Origin: Coprococcus sp.
GTDB taxonomy: Bacteria > Bacillota > Clostridia > Lachnospirales > Lachnospiraceae
Assembly (NCBI GenBank): GCA_017935345.1
Contig: JAGBHU010000044.1
Span: 124,001 to 188,000 of the forward strand
Direction: 5' to 3'
Length of the DNA stretch: 64,000 bases
Shown here: piece after piece, positions 55,649 through 64,000 of the stretch
How the letters are laid out: the number at the start of each line of letters is the position of its first letter
Position numbering within the stretch: position 1 is the stretch's first letter
Notes under the pieces: model-generated
Seen by the model: the letters and a program-made list of their open reading frames with translations, nothing else
Databases searched by the model: none
What the model was told of the DNA's origin: nothing
Translations under genes and position numbers: made by a program

Positions 55649-56035
55649 TTAATCATAAGCATATATATTTTTTGATACACCACCCAGACTTATTGTAACA
55701 GTCATCACATCATAGTCATCACTAACTGTTTTTGATGTTGAATAGCTATATCGATTTTTATTTAATGTTACGCTACCTATGTATATTGGTTTTACGTCTA
55801 TACCCTGTATTTTCCCTGATACAGATCCTGACGCAGCATCTCTACTGCTTCCACCTAAAGCTGCTGTTAAAACACACAAATCTTTGGAACTACTATAATA
55901 ATCCATTCTGGCCGAACCGGTTATATTTGCATCACTATTTCCTATAGAGCCACTATTATAATTTGCAGAAACTACAAAAGAACTTATCGCAGCGATTGAA
56001 CATGCTGCTACAACAAACAAATGCTTTATTTTCAA
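55649..56035 (-). CDS. Small exported protein, unknown (signal peptide)
   Basis: About 128 residues from a TTG at 56035, which has GGAGG 8 nt upstream; the ATG-headed reading to 56077 would put 14 hydrophilic residues before the signal. A clear signal peptide (KIKHLFVVAACSIAAISSFVVSA) is followed by a mature part of about 105 residues rich in Ser, Gly, Asp and Tyr, ending YDVMTVTISLGGVSKNIYAYD. No family was recognised. It heads the operon with the two permeases, ATPase and lipoprotein and has its own strong promoter. Confidence 0.7.
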   Translation of the reverse strand: MKIKHLFVVAACSIAAISSFVVSANYNSGSIGNSDANITGSARMDYYSSSKDLCVLTAALGGSSRDAASGSVSGKIQGIDVKPIYIGSVTLNKNRYSYSTSKTVSDDYDVMTVTISLGGVSKNIYAYD

Positions 56036-56131
56036 TAATATCCCCTCCATTTTTTCATATTTAAGATAATTAGACATGATTCGTTACAATCTCTTTTATA
56101 AATAATACAGCAATAACTACAACTCTACTTC

Positions 56132-56160
56132 ATTATTGCAAATATACCAATTATTGTCAA
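56132..56160 (-). promoter_or_regulatory. Promoter of the exported-protein/ABC operon
   Basis: On the minus strand TTGACA (56155-56160) and AATAAT (56132-56137, preceded by TGC) are spaced by 17 bp. It lies 97 bp before the TTG start. Confidence 0.7.
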
Positions 56161-56189
56161 TTAATTCCCAATATGATGACATATGCAAA

Positions 56190-56234
56190 TTCAGCCAATG
56201 GCAGTCAGTAGATTTCTGATTACCATTGGCTGAA
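56190..56234 (-). terminator. Hairpin after pgsA
   Basis: A 12-bp stem (56190-56201 and 56223-56234, TTCAGCCAATGG) with an inner shorter pairing lies 36 nt after the pgsA stop. T-rich sequence flanks it. It probably ends the rimO-pgsA transcript before the island. Confidence 0.7.
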
Positions 56235-56270
56235 TAATTTTTATATCTATAGAAATAGAAGCTTTTTTAA

Positions 56271-56801
56271 TTAATCCTTCAATACATCTTTATTGGACAC
56301 CAGATAATCTATCAGAGATATTACCGTCAGTACCAAAGATGCATAAATCAACACCTGCTCAATCCAGTATATAAAAGTCCCCGGCAGATTACCGATAAGG
56401 AAGCATACCATAACCATCTGGACAACCGTTTTTATCTTGCCCCATATACCGGCAGCAATTACGTGTCCCTTTTCTGCGGCTATCAGTCGGAAACCGCTTA
56501 TAATAAATTCTCTGGCAATAATGATAATAACTATCCATGCAGGAATTCTGTTCATATCTACAAGGGCTATCAGGGCTGAACATACAAGCAGCTTATCAGC
56601 CAAAGGGTCCATAAACTTACCGAAATTGGTCACAAGGTTTTGTCTCCTTGCAATCTGTCCGTCAAGCGTATCGGTAATAGCCGCTGCAATAAATATTCCG
56701 AGGGCAACCCATTTCGCCCAGCCAAAATTCAAATAAAGAAATACCAAGAAAAAAGGTATCATTATCACTCTTAAAATTGTTAACTTATTCGGTAAATTCA
56801 T
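56271..56801 (-). CDS. pgsA: Phosphatidylglycerophosphate synthase
   Basis: A 176-residue membrane enzyme with the canonical CDP-alcohol motif DTLDGQIARRQNLVTNFGKFMDPLADKLL, 8 residues between AR and G. It joins CDP-diacylglycerol to glycerol-3-phosphate, leading to phosphatidylglycerol. It overlaps rimO by 4 nt. Confidence 0.95.
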   Translation of the reverse strand: MNLPNKLTILRVIMIPFFLVFLYLNFGWAKWVALGIFIAAAITDTLDGQIARRQNLVTNFGKFMDPLADKLLVCSALIALVDMNRIPAWIVIIIIAREFIISGFRLIAAEKGHVIAAGIWGKIKTVVQMVMVCFLIGNLPGTFIYWIEQVLIYASLVLTVISLIDYLVSNKDVLKD

Positions 56802-58111
56802 TCCACTATTTCTCCTGTCAAATCGTATTCATTTCCTTCTGTAATCTTCACATCCACAAAAGTGCCGCTCATCAATTCCCTGTCAGCGTGAACAAACACC
56901 ATTCCGTCTACCGATGGTGCATCCTTATAGCTTCTTCCTACATAAACATCATCTTCCGGCAGGTATCCTTCTATCAGCACCCTGATGACAGAGCCTGTCA
57001 TTTTTTGATTTCTTTCATATGAAATTTCCTGTTGAAGAAGCATGATATCCTCTCTCCAGCCTTCTGCCACTTCCGCGTCTACCTGATTTGGAAATGATGC
57101 AGCAGGCGTTCCCTCCTCCGGAGAATAGGTAAATACGCCCAGTCTGTCAAACTCACATTCATCGATAAAGTCCATCAGGGCATCATGCTGTTCCTGTGTT
57201 TCTCCCGGAAAGCCTGCTATTAAAGAGGTACGAAGTGCAATATCGGGAATTTTCTCTCTCAGCTTCGCAATCAATTCTATAAGAGATTTCCTGTCTGTTC
57301 TTCTTCCCATCTTTTTCAAAATGGCATCCTCGGAATGCTGGATTGGTATATCAAGGTAATGACAGATTTTCTCTTCCACCGCCATCACGTCGATCAATTC
57401 ATCCGTAATCTCTTCAGGATAACAGTAAAGCAGTCTAATCCACTCCAAACCATCTATTTGACATAACTTACGAAGCAGCTCAGGCAGCATTTTTTTACCA
57501 TACAAATCGAAACCATAAAGTGTCGTTTCCTGTGCCACAAGCACAAGCTCCTTCACACCGTCTTTGGCAAGTCTTTCGGCTGAGCGAAGCAAATCTTCCA
57601 TCGGAATACTTCTATATCTTCCCCTGATATAAGGAATAATACAGTATGTACACATTTTGTTGCAGCCCTCTGCAATCTTCAAATAAGCCATATAAGAACC
57701 GGTAGTAACAATTCTGTCGAAAATTCCCGTTGGCATATAATGAATATCGTCAACGATTGCCTTTTCCGATGTTCCAATCGCTTCTACAATTTTATCATAA
57801 TTGGTAGAACCGATAATCGTATCGATCTCAGGCAGCTCTTTTAAGATTTCATCCTGATATCGCTGGGACAGGCAGCCTGCCACAATCAGCTTCTTCAGCC
57901 TGCCCGTCTGCTTTAACTGACCCATTTCAATGATCGTATCAATACTCTCTTCTTTTGCATCCTTTATAAATGAACAGGTATTGATAACAATAACCTCCGC
58001 CTCCTGCTCATCGTTCGTTATCTCATGTCCCGCCTTATGAAGCAAGCCGAGCATAACCTCACTGTCTACCAGATTTTTATCGCAACCAAGAGAGATTAGC
58101 AAAACCTTCAT
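56798..58111 (-). CDS. rimO: Ribosomal protein S12 methylthiotransferase
   Basis: A 437-residue radical-SAM methylthiotransferase: UPF0004 domain with cysteines in SLGCDKN, INTCSFI and GCLSQR, then CNKMCTYCIIPYIRGRYRS (CxxxCxxC), and the C-terminal TRAM domain (about 370-437). It modifies Asp of ribosomal protein S12. RimO rather than MiaB is favoured by SLGCDKNLVDSEVMLG at the start. Confidence 0.95.
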   Translation of the reverse strand: MKVLLISLGCDKNLVDSEVMLGLLHKAGHEITNDEQEAEVIVINTCSFIKDAKEESIDTIIEMGQLKQTGRLKKLIVAGCLSQRYQDEILKELPEIDTIIGSTNYDKIVEAIGTSEKAIVDDIHYMPTGIFDRIVTTGSYMAYLKIAEGCNKMCTYCIIPYIRGRYRSIPMEDLLRSAERLAKDGVKELVLVAQETTLYGFDLYGKKMLPELLRKLCQIDGLEWIRLLYCYPEEITDELIDVMAVEEKICHYLDIPIQHSEDAILKKMGRRTDRKSLIELIAKLREKIPDIALRTSLIAGFPGETQEQHDALMDFIDECEFDRLGVFTYSPEEGTPAASFPNQVDAEVAEGWREDIMLLQQEISYERNQKMTGSVIRVLIEGYLPEDDVYVGRSYKDAPSVDGMVFVHADRELMSGTFVDVKITEGNEYDLTGEIVE

Positions 58112-58130
58112 ATGTTATGTCTCCTGTATT

Positions 58131-58973
58131 TTACTGAATATTTATAGACTCCACACAGTTGTTCATCAACATCGCAATCGTCATCGGACCAACACCACCC
58201 GGAACAGGGGTAATGGCTCCTGCAATCGGCTCTACAGAGTCAAAATCCACATCTCCACACAGCTTATTATTTTCATCCCTGTGAATTCCTACATCAATTA
58301 CGGTTGCTCCTTCCTTAACATAAGAAGCATCTATCATCTTCGGCTTTCCGATAGCAACCACCAATATATCCGCTCTTTTGCAGACTTCTTTGATATTCTT
58401 TGTTCTGGAATGACAGGTGGTAACGGTACCGTTTTCACGAAGCAACAGCATACTCATAGGTTTTCCTACAATATTGCTTCTTCCGATTACAACACATTCC
58501 TTACCTTCAATCGAGATTCCGGAACGCTTTATCAACTGAATGACACCTGCCGGCGTACATGATACAAAGCCCGGCTGACCGATTGATAAAGCACCCACGC
58601 TCATAGGATGAAAACCGTCTACATCCTTCTTCGGTGAAATCGCTTTTATAATTTTATCTTCGTTAATATGTTTTGGAACAGGAAGCTGAACAAGGATTCC
58701 GTTTACTTTATCATCGCTATTCAGTTTATCTATTAATGCGAGCAGCTCTTCCTCTGTCGTTTCCTCAGGCAGCTCATAGCTCTCCGAGCGGATTCCTATA
58801 TATGCACATGCCTTTTTCTTATTTCCTACATACACAGAAGACGCAGGGTCGCATCCAACCTGAATAACTGCAAGACATATTTCCGTTCCCTGCTCTTTTA
58901 AAGCGGCAACCTTTTCCTTCAATTCATCCTTAATCTGCTTACTGATTACCTTTCCATCAATTAACTCTGCCAT
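58131..58973 (-). CDS. folD: Methylenetetrahydrofolate dehydrogenase/cyclohydrolase
   Basis: A 280-residue bifunctional enzyme with the catalytic Lys-containing SSVYVGNKKKACAYIGI, VQLPVPKHI, KDVDGFHP, GRSNIVGKPMSMLLL and C-terminal PVPGGVGPMT. It interconverts 5,10-methylene-THF and 10-formyl-THF. With fhs upstream it feeds formyl groups to AICAR transformylase. Confidence 0.97.
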   Translation of the reverse strand: MAELIDGKVISKQIKDELKEKVAALKEQGTEICLAVIQVGCDPASSVYVGNKKKACAYIGIRSESYELPEETTEEELLALIDKLNSDDKVNGILVQLPVPKHINEDKIIKAISPKKDVDGFHPMSVGALSIGQPGFVSCTPAGVIQLIKRSGISIEGKECVVIGRSNIVGKPMSMLLLRENGTVTTCHSRTKNIKEVCKRADILVVAIGKPKMIDASYVKEGATVIDVGIHRDENNKLCGDVDFDSVEPIAGAITPVPGGVGPMTIAMLMNNCVESINIQ

Positions 58974-58991
58974 GTGTCTTCCTCCTTTTAT

Positions 58992-60662
58992 TTAAAACAA
59001 TCCGCCAATAACACCATCATCATCTACTGAAATGCGTTCCGCAGCAGGAACCTTCGGAAGTCCCGGCATTGTCATAATCGTTCCTGTAATGGCAACCACA
59101 AAGCCTGCTCCTGCGCTGACATATACCTCTCTGATATTGACATCAAAGTCCTCGGGTCTGCCCAGCTTTGTCGGATCATCAGAAAGAGAATACTGGTTCT
59201 TTGCCATACACACAGGGAAATTGCCAAAGCCCATTTCTTCAATCTTGGCAATGGCTTTTTCTGCCTCCGGACTGTATGTAACATCCTTTGCACCATATAT
59301 CTCCGTGGCAACGGTACGAATTTTATCTTTTATTGAAAGCTCATCCTTGTATAATACCTCAAAATGGCTTTCCTTTGTTTCTAATGTATTCAGTACGGCA
59401 TTTGCAAGCTCAATGCCACCTTCGCCGCCCTTTTCCCATACATTTGCAAGGGCAAAATCACAGTCTCTTACTTCGCAGAATTCCTTTACATAGTCAAGCT
59501 CTGCCTGCGTATCTGTCACAAAACGATTCAGGGTAACAATAACAGGAACTTTGTATTTTTTGATATTTTCAATATGCTTTTCCAGATTTACAATGCCTTT
59601 CTTCAAAGCTTCAAGGTTCTCTGACGATAGTTCTGACTTTGGCACACCGCCGTTGTATTTTAAAGCCTTTACGGTTGCAACAATGACAACTGCATCAGGC
59701 TTTAGATGATTCATTCTGCATTTGATATCAAAGAATTTCTCTGCACCTAAATCCGCACCAAAACCGGCTTCGGTAATGACATAGTCAGCCAGCTTTAATG
59801 CTGTCTTGGTAGCAATCACACTGTTACAGCCGTGAGCAATATTTGCAAATGGTCCGCCGTGAACAATCGCCGGCGTATGCTCTAATGTTTGAATCAGATT
59901 CGGCTTCATGGCATCCTTCAGTAATGCCGCCATAGCGCCGACTGCCTTTAAATCCTTTGCCGTGACAGGCTCATTTTTATAATTATAGGCAACGATAATT
60001 CTGCCAAGTCGTTCCTGCAAATCCTTGAAATCCGCCGCCAGACAGAGGATTGCCATAATCTCAGATGCAACCGTAATCACAAAGCCGTCCTCTCTCGGAA
60101 CACCATCCATTTTCTTGCCAAGTCCTACCACTATATTACGAAGAGCTCTGTCATTCATATCCAGACATCTCTTAAATACAATTCTGTTTACATCGATTCC
60201 CAACTCATTTCCCTGATGGATATGATTATCCATCATTGCTGCCAGAAGGTTATTGGCAGAAGTAATCGCATGAAAATCACCTGTAAAATGAAGATTCAAA
60301 TCCTCCATTGGAACGACCTGTGCGTATCCGCCGCCTGCTGCACCGCCCTTAATGCCAAAGCATGGTCCAAGCGACGGCTCACGTAGTGCGATTACTGCCT
60401 TTTTTCCAAGTCTGCCCATGGCCTGCCCCAAGCCTACCGTTACAGTAGTTTTACCTTCTCCTGCCGGCGTAGGGTTGATGGCTGTTACAAGAATCAGCTT
60501 ACCATTCGGATTATTTTGTACGGATGCAATCAACTCATCAGACAGCTTTGCCTTATACTTTCCATATAAATCCAAATCATCCTCAGAAATATCCAGCTTC
60601 TTGGCTACCTCTTTTATATTTTTCATTTCTGCCTGCTGTGCAATCTCAATATCTGTCAACAT
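58992..60662 (-). CDS. fhs: Formate-tetrahydrofolate ligase
   Basis: A 556-residue enzyme from the ATG at 60662, with GGAAGAG upstream; the longer reading to 60686 is unlikely. Motifs are [22 protein letters not shown] (nucleotide loop), [31 protein letters not shown], and [26 protein letters not shown] at the end. It joins formate to THF with ATP. It sits 18 nt upstream of folD. Confidence 0.97.
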   Translation of the reverse strand: MLTDIEIAQQAEMKNIKEVAKKLDISEDDLDLYGKYKAKLSDELIASVQNNPNGKLILVTAINPTPAGEGKTTVTVGLGQAMGRLGKKAVIALREPSLGPCFGIKGGAAGGGYAQVVPMEDLNLHFTGDFHAITSANNLLAAMMDNHIHQGNELGIDVNRIVFKRCLDMNDRALRNIVVGLGKKMDGVPREDGFVITVASEIMAILCLAADFKDLQERLGRIIVAYNYKNEPVTAKDLKAVGAMAALLKDAMKPNLIQTLEHTPAIVHGGPFANIAHGCNSVIATKTALKLADYVITEAGFGADLGAEKFFDIKCRMNHLKPDAVVIVATVKALKYNGGVPKSELSSENLEALKKGIVNLEKHIENIKKYKVPVIVTLNRFVTDTQAELDYVKEFCEVRDCDFALANVWEKGGEGGIELANAVLNTLETKESHFEVLYKDELSIKDKIRTVATEIYGAKDVTYSPEAEKAIAKIEEMGFGNFPVCMAKNQYSLSDDPTKLGRPEDFDVNIREVYVSAGAGFVVAITGTIMTMPGLPKVPAAERISVDDDGVIGGLF

Positions 60663-60772
60663 TATGCTCTTCCTCCTCATAGCCACATCACATCAGCTAT
60701 ATTCCACATTTCTCATGATTCTAAAATGCTTCATTATATTCGTTTCTTTATAAATACTGCATATACGCTGCT

Positions 60773-63457
60773 TTATAAATACTCATCAATATATTCGTCA
60801 AACTGCTCTTGGGACATCAGTATCTTTCTGGCTTTTGTTCCTTCCTCAGGGCCTACAACCCCCGCCTCAGCCAACTGATCCATAATTCTTGCAGCTCTGT
60901 TAAAGCCTATCTTAAATGCTCTTTGCAGCATACCTATGGATGCCTTTTCCTTATCAATAATAAAACGTCCTGCTTCAACAAAATAATCATCTCTGTCATT
61001 TCCGGCACCACCATTTGCCGAAGCGGTTGCTGCACCTGTTGATGTTATGGATTTCGATACCTCATCATCATATGTACCGACACCGTTGTTCTTTTTCAAG
61101 AATTCTACAACACTGTTTACTTCATCATCTGAAATAAATGCACCCTGAACTCTGACAGGCTTTGAATAACCTGTAGGATAAAACAGCATATCGCCCTTTC
61201 CAAGGAGTTTCTCGGCACCTACCATATCCAAAATAGTACGGGAATCCACACCCGACGATACTGCAAATGCAATACGGGAAGGCACATTTGCCTTAATCAA
61301 GCCTGTTATGACATCAACGGAAGGCCTTTGTGTCGCTATAATCAAATGAATACCCGCTGCTCTTGCAAGCTGAGAAAGTCTGACGATGGCATCTTCAACC
61401 TCACCATGTGCAACCATCATAAGATCTGCAAGCTCATCTACAATAACAACAATCTGCGGCATCTTTGTAAGCTTGTCCGCATCCACATCACCGCTTTCAA
61501 GTACCTGATCAACCTTACTGTTATATCCCTGAATATTTCTTACACCATATTCTGCAAATGACTGATATCTTCTTGTCATTTCCTCTACAGCCCAGTTCAA
61601 CGCACCTGACGCCTTTTTAGGGTCGGTTACGACAGGTATCAAAAGATGCGGTATTCCGTTATAACAGGACAGCTCAACCATCTTAGGGTCAATCATAATC
61701 AGCTTGACCTCTTCCGGCTTCGCCTTAAACAAAATACTCATGATAATTGTATTGATACATACGGATTTTCCTGAGCCTGTCGAACCTGCTATCAGCAAAT
61801 GCGGCATTTTGGCAATATCCGTTGCAATAACCTGTCCGCTGATATCCTTACCTACCGCAAAGGATATCTTGGATTTTGAATTTTTAAAGTTCTCCGACTC
61901 TACAAGTTCACGGAAGGTAACAACCGTATTTTCTTTGTTCGGAACTTCTATACCAATGGCGGCCTTACCTGGGATAGGCGCTTCTATTCTGATATCCGCC
62001 GCCGCAAGATTTAGCTTGATATCATCAGCAAGACCAAGTATCTTGCTTACCTTTACCCCCTGCTCCGGCTGCATTTCAAATCTTGTAACCGCAGGACCGC
62101 AGCTATAATTCGTTATTGTTACATTGACGCCAAAATTTTCAAGCGTATTTTTCAGTTTGATTGCCGTAGCTCTTACATAGGCATCCCTGTTGGAATTATT
62201 ATTTTTTTGCGGCGGTGAAAGAAGGGTCGACGAAGGAAATTTGTATCTTGCTCCCTGCTTATAGCTCTTCTCTCCCTGATTTATTTGTCTCTCTACACCC
62301 TTAACCTCTTTATTGATATCGATTTTTTCTTTCTTTTCAGGCCGTTCTACTGCAAACGCAGAATCATAGTAAGGGTCATAATCCTCATTCTTATAGTCTG
62401 AAACTTCTTCCGGATGAAGATTTCCGTTGACTGCCCCTGCAAGCACATCCGCATTGGATTTTGTCGATACGGCTTCTGATTTTTTGAGCTTCGCTCTTAC
62501 AGGCTTTTCCACACGAACAGGAATATCCGTCTCCTTCTCATCATGCATGACGATTTTTTCCACGCCATTGTTAAAATCAAAGAAATCCTGTTCATTTACA
62601 TTTATTTCATGAATTTCCTCCTGATTTTCGAAGAAATCCTTTGGTCCATCCTTTTTCACCGCTCCGGTTCCGGCATTTCTCCTTGCACCTGCCTTTTCCT
62701 GAGCTTTTGCTTCACTGTCATACACTTTAAGATTTGAGAAAGATGCCGCGCCTTTTCTTTTGACAGGTTCCTCCTGCATCTCCGACACACGGTTTCTCTT
62801 TCTTACGCGTATAGGCGCTTCTTCTTCATCTTCCTCCTGATATTCATCATTTGATGTGAAAATCAATGACTTTATCATATCAATAACAGATATTTCCGTA
62901 ATCAATACAAACAATATCACAGCCGCAATAAACATGACAATACAGACACCCGGCACACCAATCACCTTACTTAAAAGGAATACCAATCCGCCACATATGA
63001 TGCCACCGCCTGAATGGTCATGATATCCGTCCATATAAAGAACCTTGACTGATTCAAATTCGGAAGTATATATTACCTGAAACAGCATGGCTATCAGTAT
63101 GAGAACCCCGCCAAAATATATAACCTTTTTTACTATTTTTTTATGAAAGGAATTGGAAATCAGAAATGCAGCGGACAAAAACAGATACAGAGGAAATAAA
63201 TACTCTGCAAATCCAATCAGTCCAAACAAAAAGCCTGTTATGACATTCCCGAATACACCGCATTTTCCAAAATTTGCAATCAGAAGAAATACGGAAAATG
63301 CCAGAATAACAAGAAGCACAACCTCACTTCTTATCTGTTTCTCTCTGGCAGCCGCAAGTGCTTCGGCATTTTTCTCTGCGGCACTCTTTCTGCCTGCTCC
63401 ATTTCTATTTACACTCTTTCTTCCGGTATTTCCGGATTTTCTAACTGTTCCTGCCAT
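60773..63457 (-). CDS. DNA translocase FtsK/SpoIIIE
   Basis: An 894-residue translocase. The basic N-terminus is followed by about four membrane helices (about 50-200), an acidic, charged linker (about 205-430), the RecA-like motor with Walker A IAGSTGSGKSVCINT and Walker B IVVIVDELADLMM, and a C-terminal gamma domain (RAFKIGFNRAARIMDQLAEAGVVGP) that reads KOPS/SRS DNA sites. It moves chromosome ends at division or into the spore. FtsK versus SpoIIIE is not resolved by sequence. Confidence 0.95.
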   Translation of the reverse strand: MAGTVRKSGNTGRKSVNRNGAGRKSAAEKNAEALAAAREKQIRSEVVLLVILAFSVFLLIANFGKCGVFGNVITGFLFGLIGFAEYLFPLYLFLSAAFLISNSFHKKIVKKVIYFGGVLILIAMLFQVIYTSEFESVKVLYMDGYHDHSGGGIICGGLVFLLSKVIGVPGVCIVMFIAAVILFVLITEISVIDMIKSLIFTSNDEYQEEDEEEAPIRVRKRNRVSEMQEEPVKRKGAASFSNLKVYDSEAKAQEKAGARRNAGTGAVKKDGPKDFFENQEEIHEINVNEQDFFDFNNGVEKIVMHDEKETDIPVRVEKPVRAKLKKSEAVSTKSNADVLAGAVNGNLHPEEVSDYKNEDYDPYYDSAFAVERPEKKEKIDINKEVKGVERQINQGEKSYKQGARYKFPSSTLLSPPQKNNNSNRDAYVRATAIKLKNTLENFGVNVTITNYSCGPAVTRFEMQPEQGVKVSKILGLADDIKLNLAAADIRIEAPIPGKAAIGIEVPNKENTVVTFRELVESENFKNSKSKISFAVGKDISGQVIATDIAKMPHLLIAGSTGSGKSVCINTIIMSILFKAKPEEVKLIMIDPKMVELSCYNGIPHLLIPVVTDPKKASGALNWAVEEMTRRYQSFAEYGVRNIQGYNSKVDQVLESGDVDADKLTKMPQIVVIVDELADLMMVAHGEVEDAIVRLSQLARAAGIHLIIATQRPSVDVITGLIKANVPSRIAFAVSSGVDSRTILDMVGAEKLLGKGDMLFYPTGYSKPVRVQGAFISDDEVNSVVEFLKKNNGVGTYDDEVSKSITSTGAATASANGGAGNDRDDYFVEAGRFIIDKEKASIGMLQRAFKIGFNRAARIMDQLAEAGVVGPEEGTKARKILMSQEQFDEYIDEYL

Positions 63458-63466
63458 TTTCTTCTC

Positions 63467-64000
63467 CTAAAGTACAAAATAACAAACTACCGATAAAATT
63501 CCTGCGCAAAGACAGTAAATTGAAAAACCTTTAAATTTATTCTTTTTAACAGTCAGAAGCATAGCCTTGATACACATATATCCGACTACGGCTGCAACTG
63601 CCATTCCGACAATATAATTCGCAATCTCCGCCGTGGTAAATGAAGTATTTGCCATGTCCGGGATCTCCAAAATAACCGCCCCAAGAATCGCAGGTATTGA
63701 CATGATAAATGAATATTTAACGGCAAATTCTCTGTTGAAGCCACAGGCAAGACCGGCTGTAATCGTACTTCCTGAACGGGATATGCCCGGAAGTGTTGCA
63801 ATACCCTGTGCCAGACCTACAAATACCGAATTCTTATATGTAGCCGTGGAGGCATCCTTGTCTCCACTTTTTAAGTTATCAGCAATAAAAAGCACTATTG
63901 CCGTTACACACAGGCAGATACCCGGTATCAGAAGCGTCTCGCCTGCACCGCCTATGAATTTTTCAAACGGTAATGCAAGACATGTCGTGATTATCGTTGA
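63467..64000 (-). CDS. uppP: Undecaprenyl-diphosphatase UppP/BacA (partial at window edge)
   Basis: Open reading frame continues past base 64000; the visible 177 residues form the C-terminal two thirds of UppP, with LPGISRSGSTITAGL (GxSRSG active-site loop) and several membrane helices. It recycles undecaprenyl pyrophosphate for cell-wall synthesis. A GTG at 63895 is internal and not a start. It ends 10 nt before ftsK/spoIIIE. Confidence 0.92.
   Translation of the reverse strand, partial: STIITTCLALPFEKFIGGAGETLLIPGICLCVTAIVLFIADNLKSGDKDASTATYKNSVFVGLAQGIATLPGISRSGSTITAGLACGFNREFAVKYSFIMSIPAILGAVILEIPDMANTSFTTAEIANYIVGMAVAAVVGYMCIKAMLLTVKKNKFKGFSIYCLCAGILSVVCYFVL

Noticed and set aside
51047..56035. 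Lactococcin 972 bacteriocin locus
   Set aside because: Gene order is similar, but the small exported protein shows no Lcn972 motif; kept as an open question.
1..64000. CRISPR array, prophage, insertion sequence or rRNA operon
   Set aside because: No regularly spaced repeats, integrase/transposase genes, or rRNA motifs were found.

Overview
The window reads as chromosome from a spore-forming, low-GC Gram-positive of class Clostridia, most likely Lachnospiraceae. The support is the sigma-E locus, an IspH-ribosomal protein S1 fusion, a free-standing AICAR transformylase paired with a PurO-type IMP cyclohydrolase behind a ZTP riboswitch, the short HisG plus HisZ arrangement, a Na+-pump decarboxylase operon, and strong GGAGG ribosome binding sites with several TTG or GTG starts. 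No phage, insertion sequence, rRNA operon or CRISPR array was seen. Nearly all genes lie on the minus strand; the exceptions are a DtxR-family regulator, spoIIGA-sigE, tRNA-Leu and a yprB-like exonuclease. Assignment to family is inference; no species is claimed.

Layout. 1-3.4 kb: a LanFEG/BcrAB-like ABC exporter with a histidine kinase cut by the window edge; its probable response regulator sits at the end of the his operon. 3.4-7.5 kb: hisZ-hisG-hisD-response regulator behind a perfect consensus promoter and a palindromic operator. 7.5-13.5 kb: recU, an RluA-type pseudouridine synthase, a membrane protein, an SDR dehydrogenase, an RsmF-type methyltransferase, a small alarmone synthetase and a TPR protein. 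13.8-15.9 kb: ZTP riboswitch, purO, AICAR transformylase. 15.9-21.8 kb: EamA transporter, orphan HPt protein, feoA-feoA-feoB with two matching operators, a phosphoesterase and a DtxR-like regulator. 21.9-24.6 kb: phospholipid genes (flippase-like protein, pssA, psd). 24.6-28.3 kb: a subtilase, an unusually short spoIIGA, sigE, tRNA-Leu. 28.3-37.1 kb: sortase B, Nudix hydrolase, and a ruvA-ruvB-zapA-U32-ftsW/rodA-pbp2 operon. 37.3-45.3 kb: exonuclease, flavodoxin-like reductase, ispH-rpsA, cmk, a flavoprotein and the Ktr/Trk K+ uptake pair. 45.4-50.8 kb: a five-gene biotin-dependent Na+ decarboxylase or transcarboxylase operon. 51-56.1 kb: a compact AT-rich island holding a small exported protein, two FtsX-like permeases, an ATPase and a lipoprotein. 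56.3-64 kb: pgsA, rimO, folD, fhs, ftsK/spoIIIE and a partial uppP.

How the genes fit together. The ZTP riboswitch senses the purine/one-carbon intermediate ZTP and controls purO plus AICAR transformylase; the folD-fhs pair supplies the 10-formyl-THF that this enzyme uses. The DtxR-like regulator is the obvious candidate for the GTTAGT-N4-ACTAAC operators over the feo genes. PssA, Psd and the flippase-like protein form a phosphatidylethanolamine unit.

The strongest candidates for something undescribed are the 51-56 kb exported-protein/ABC/lipoprotein unit, the SpoIIGA that lacks its membrane domain, and a cluster of DnaA-box-like 9-mers just upstream of it.
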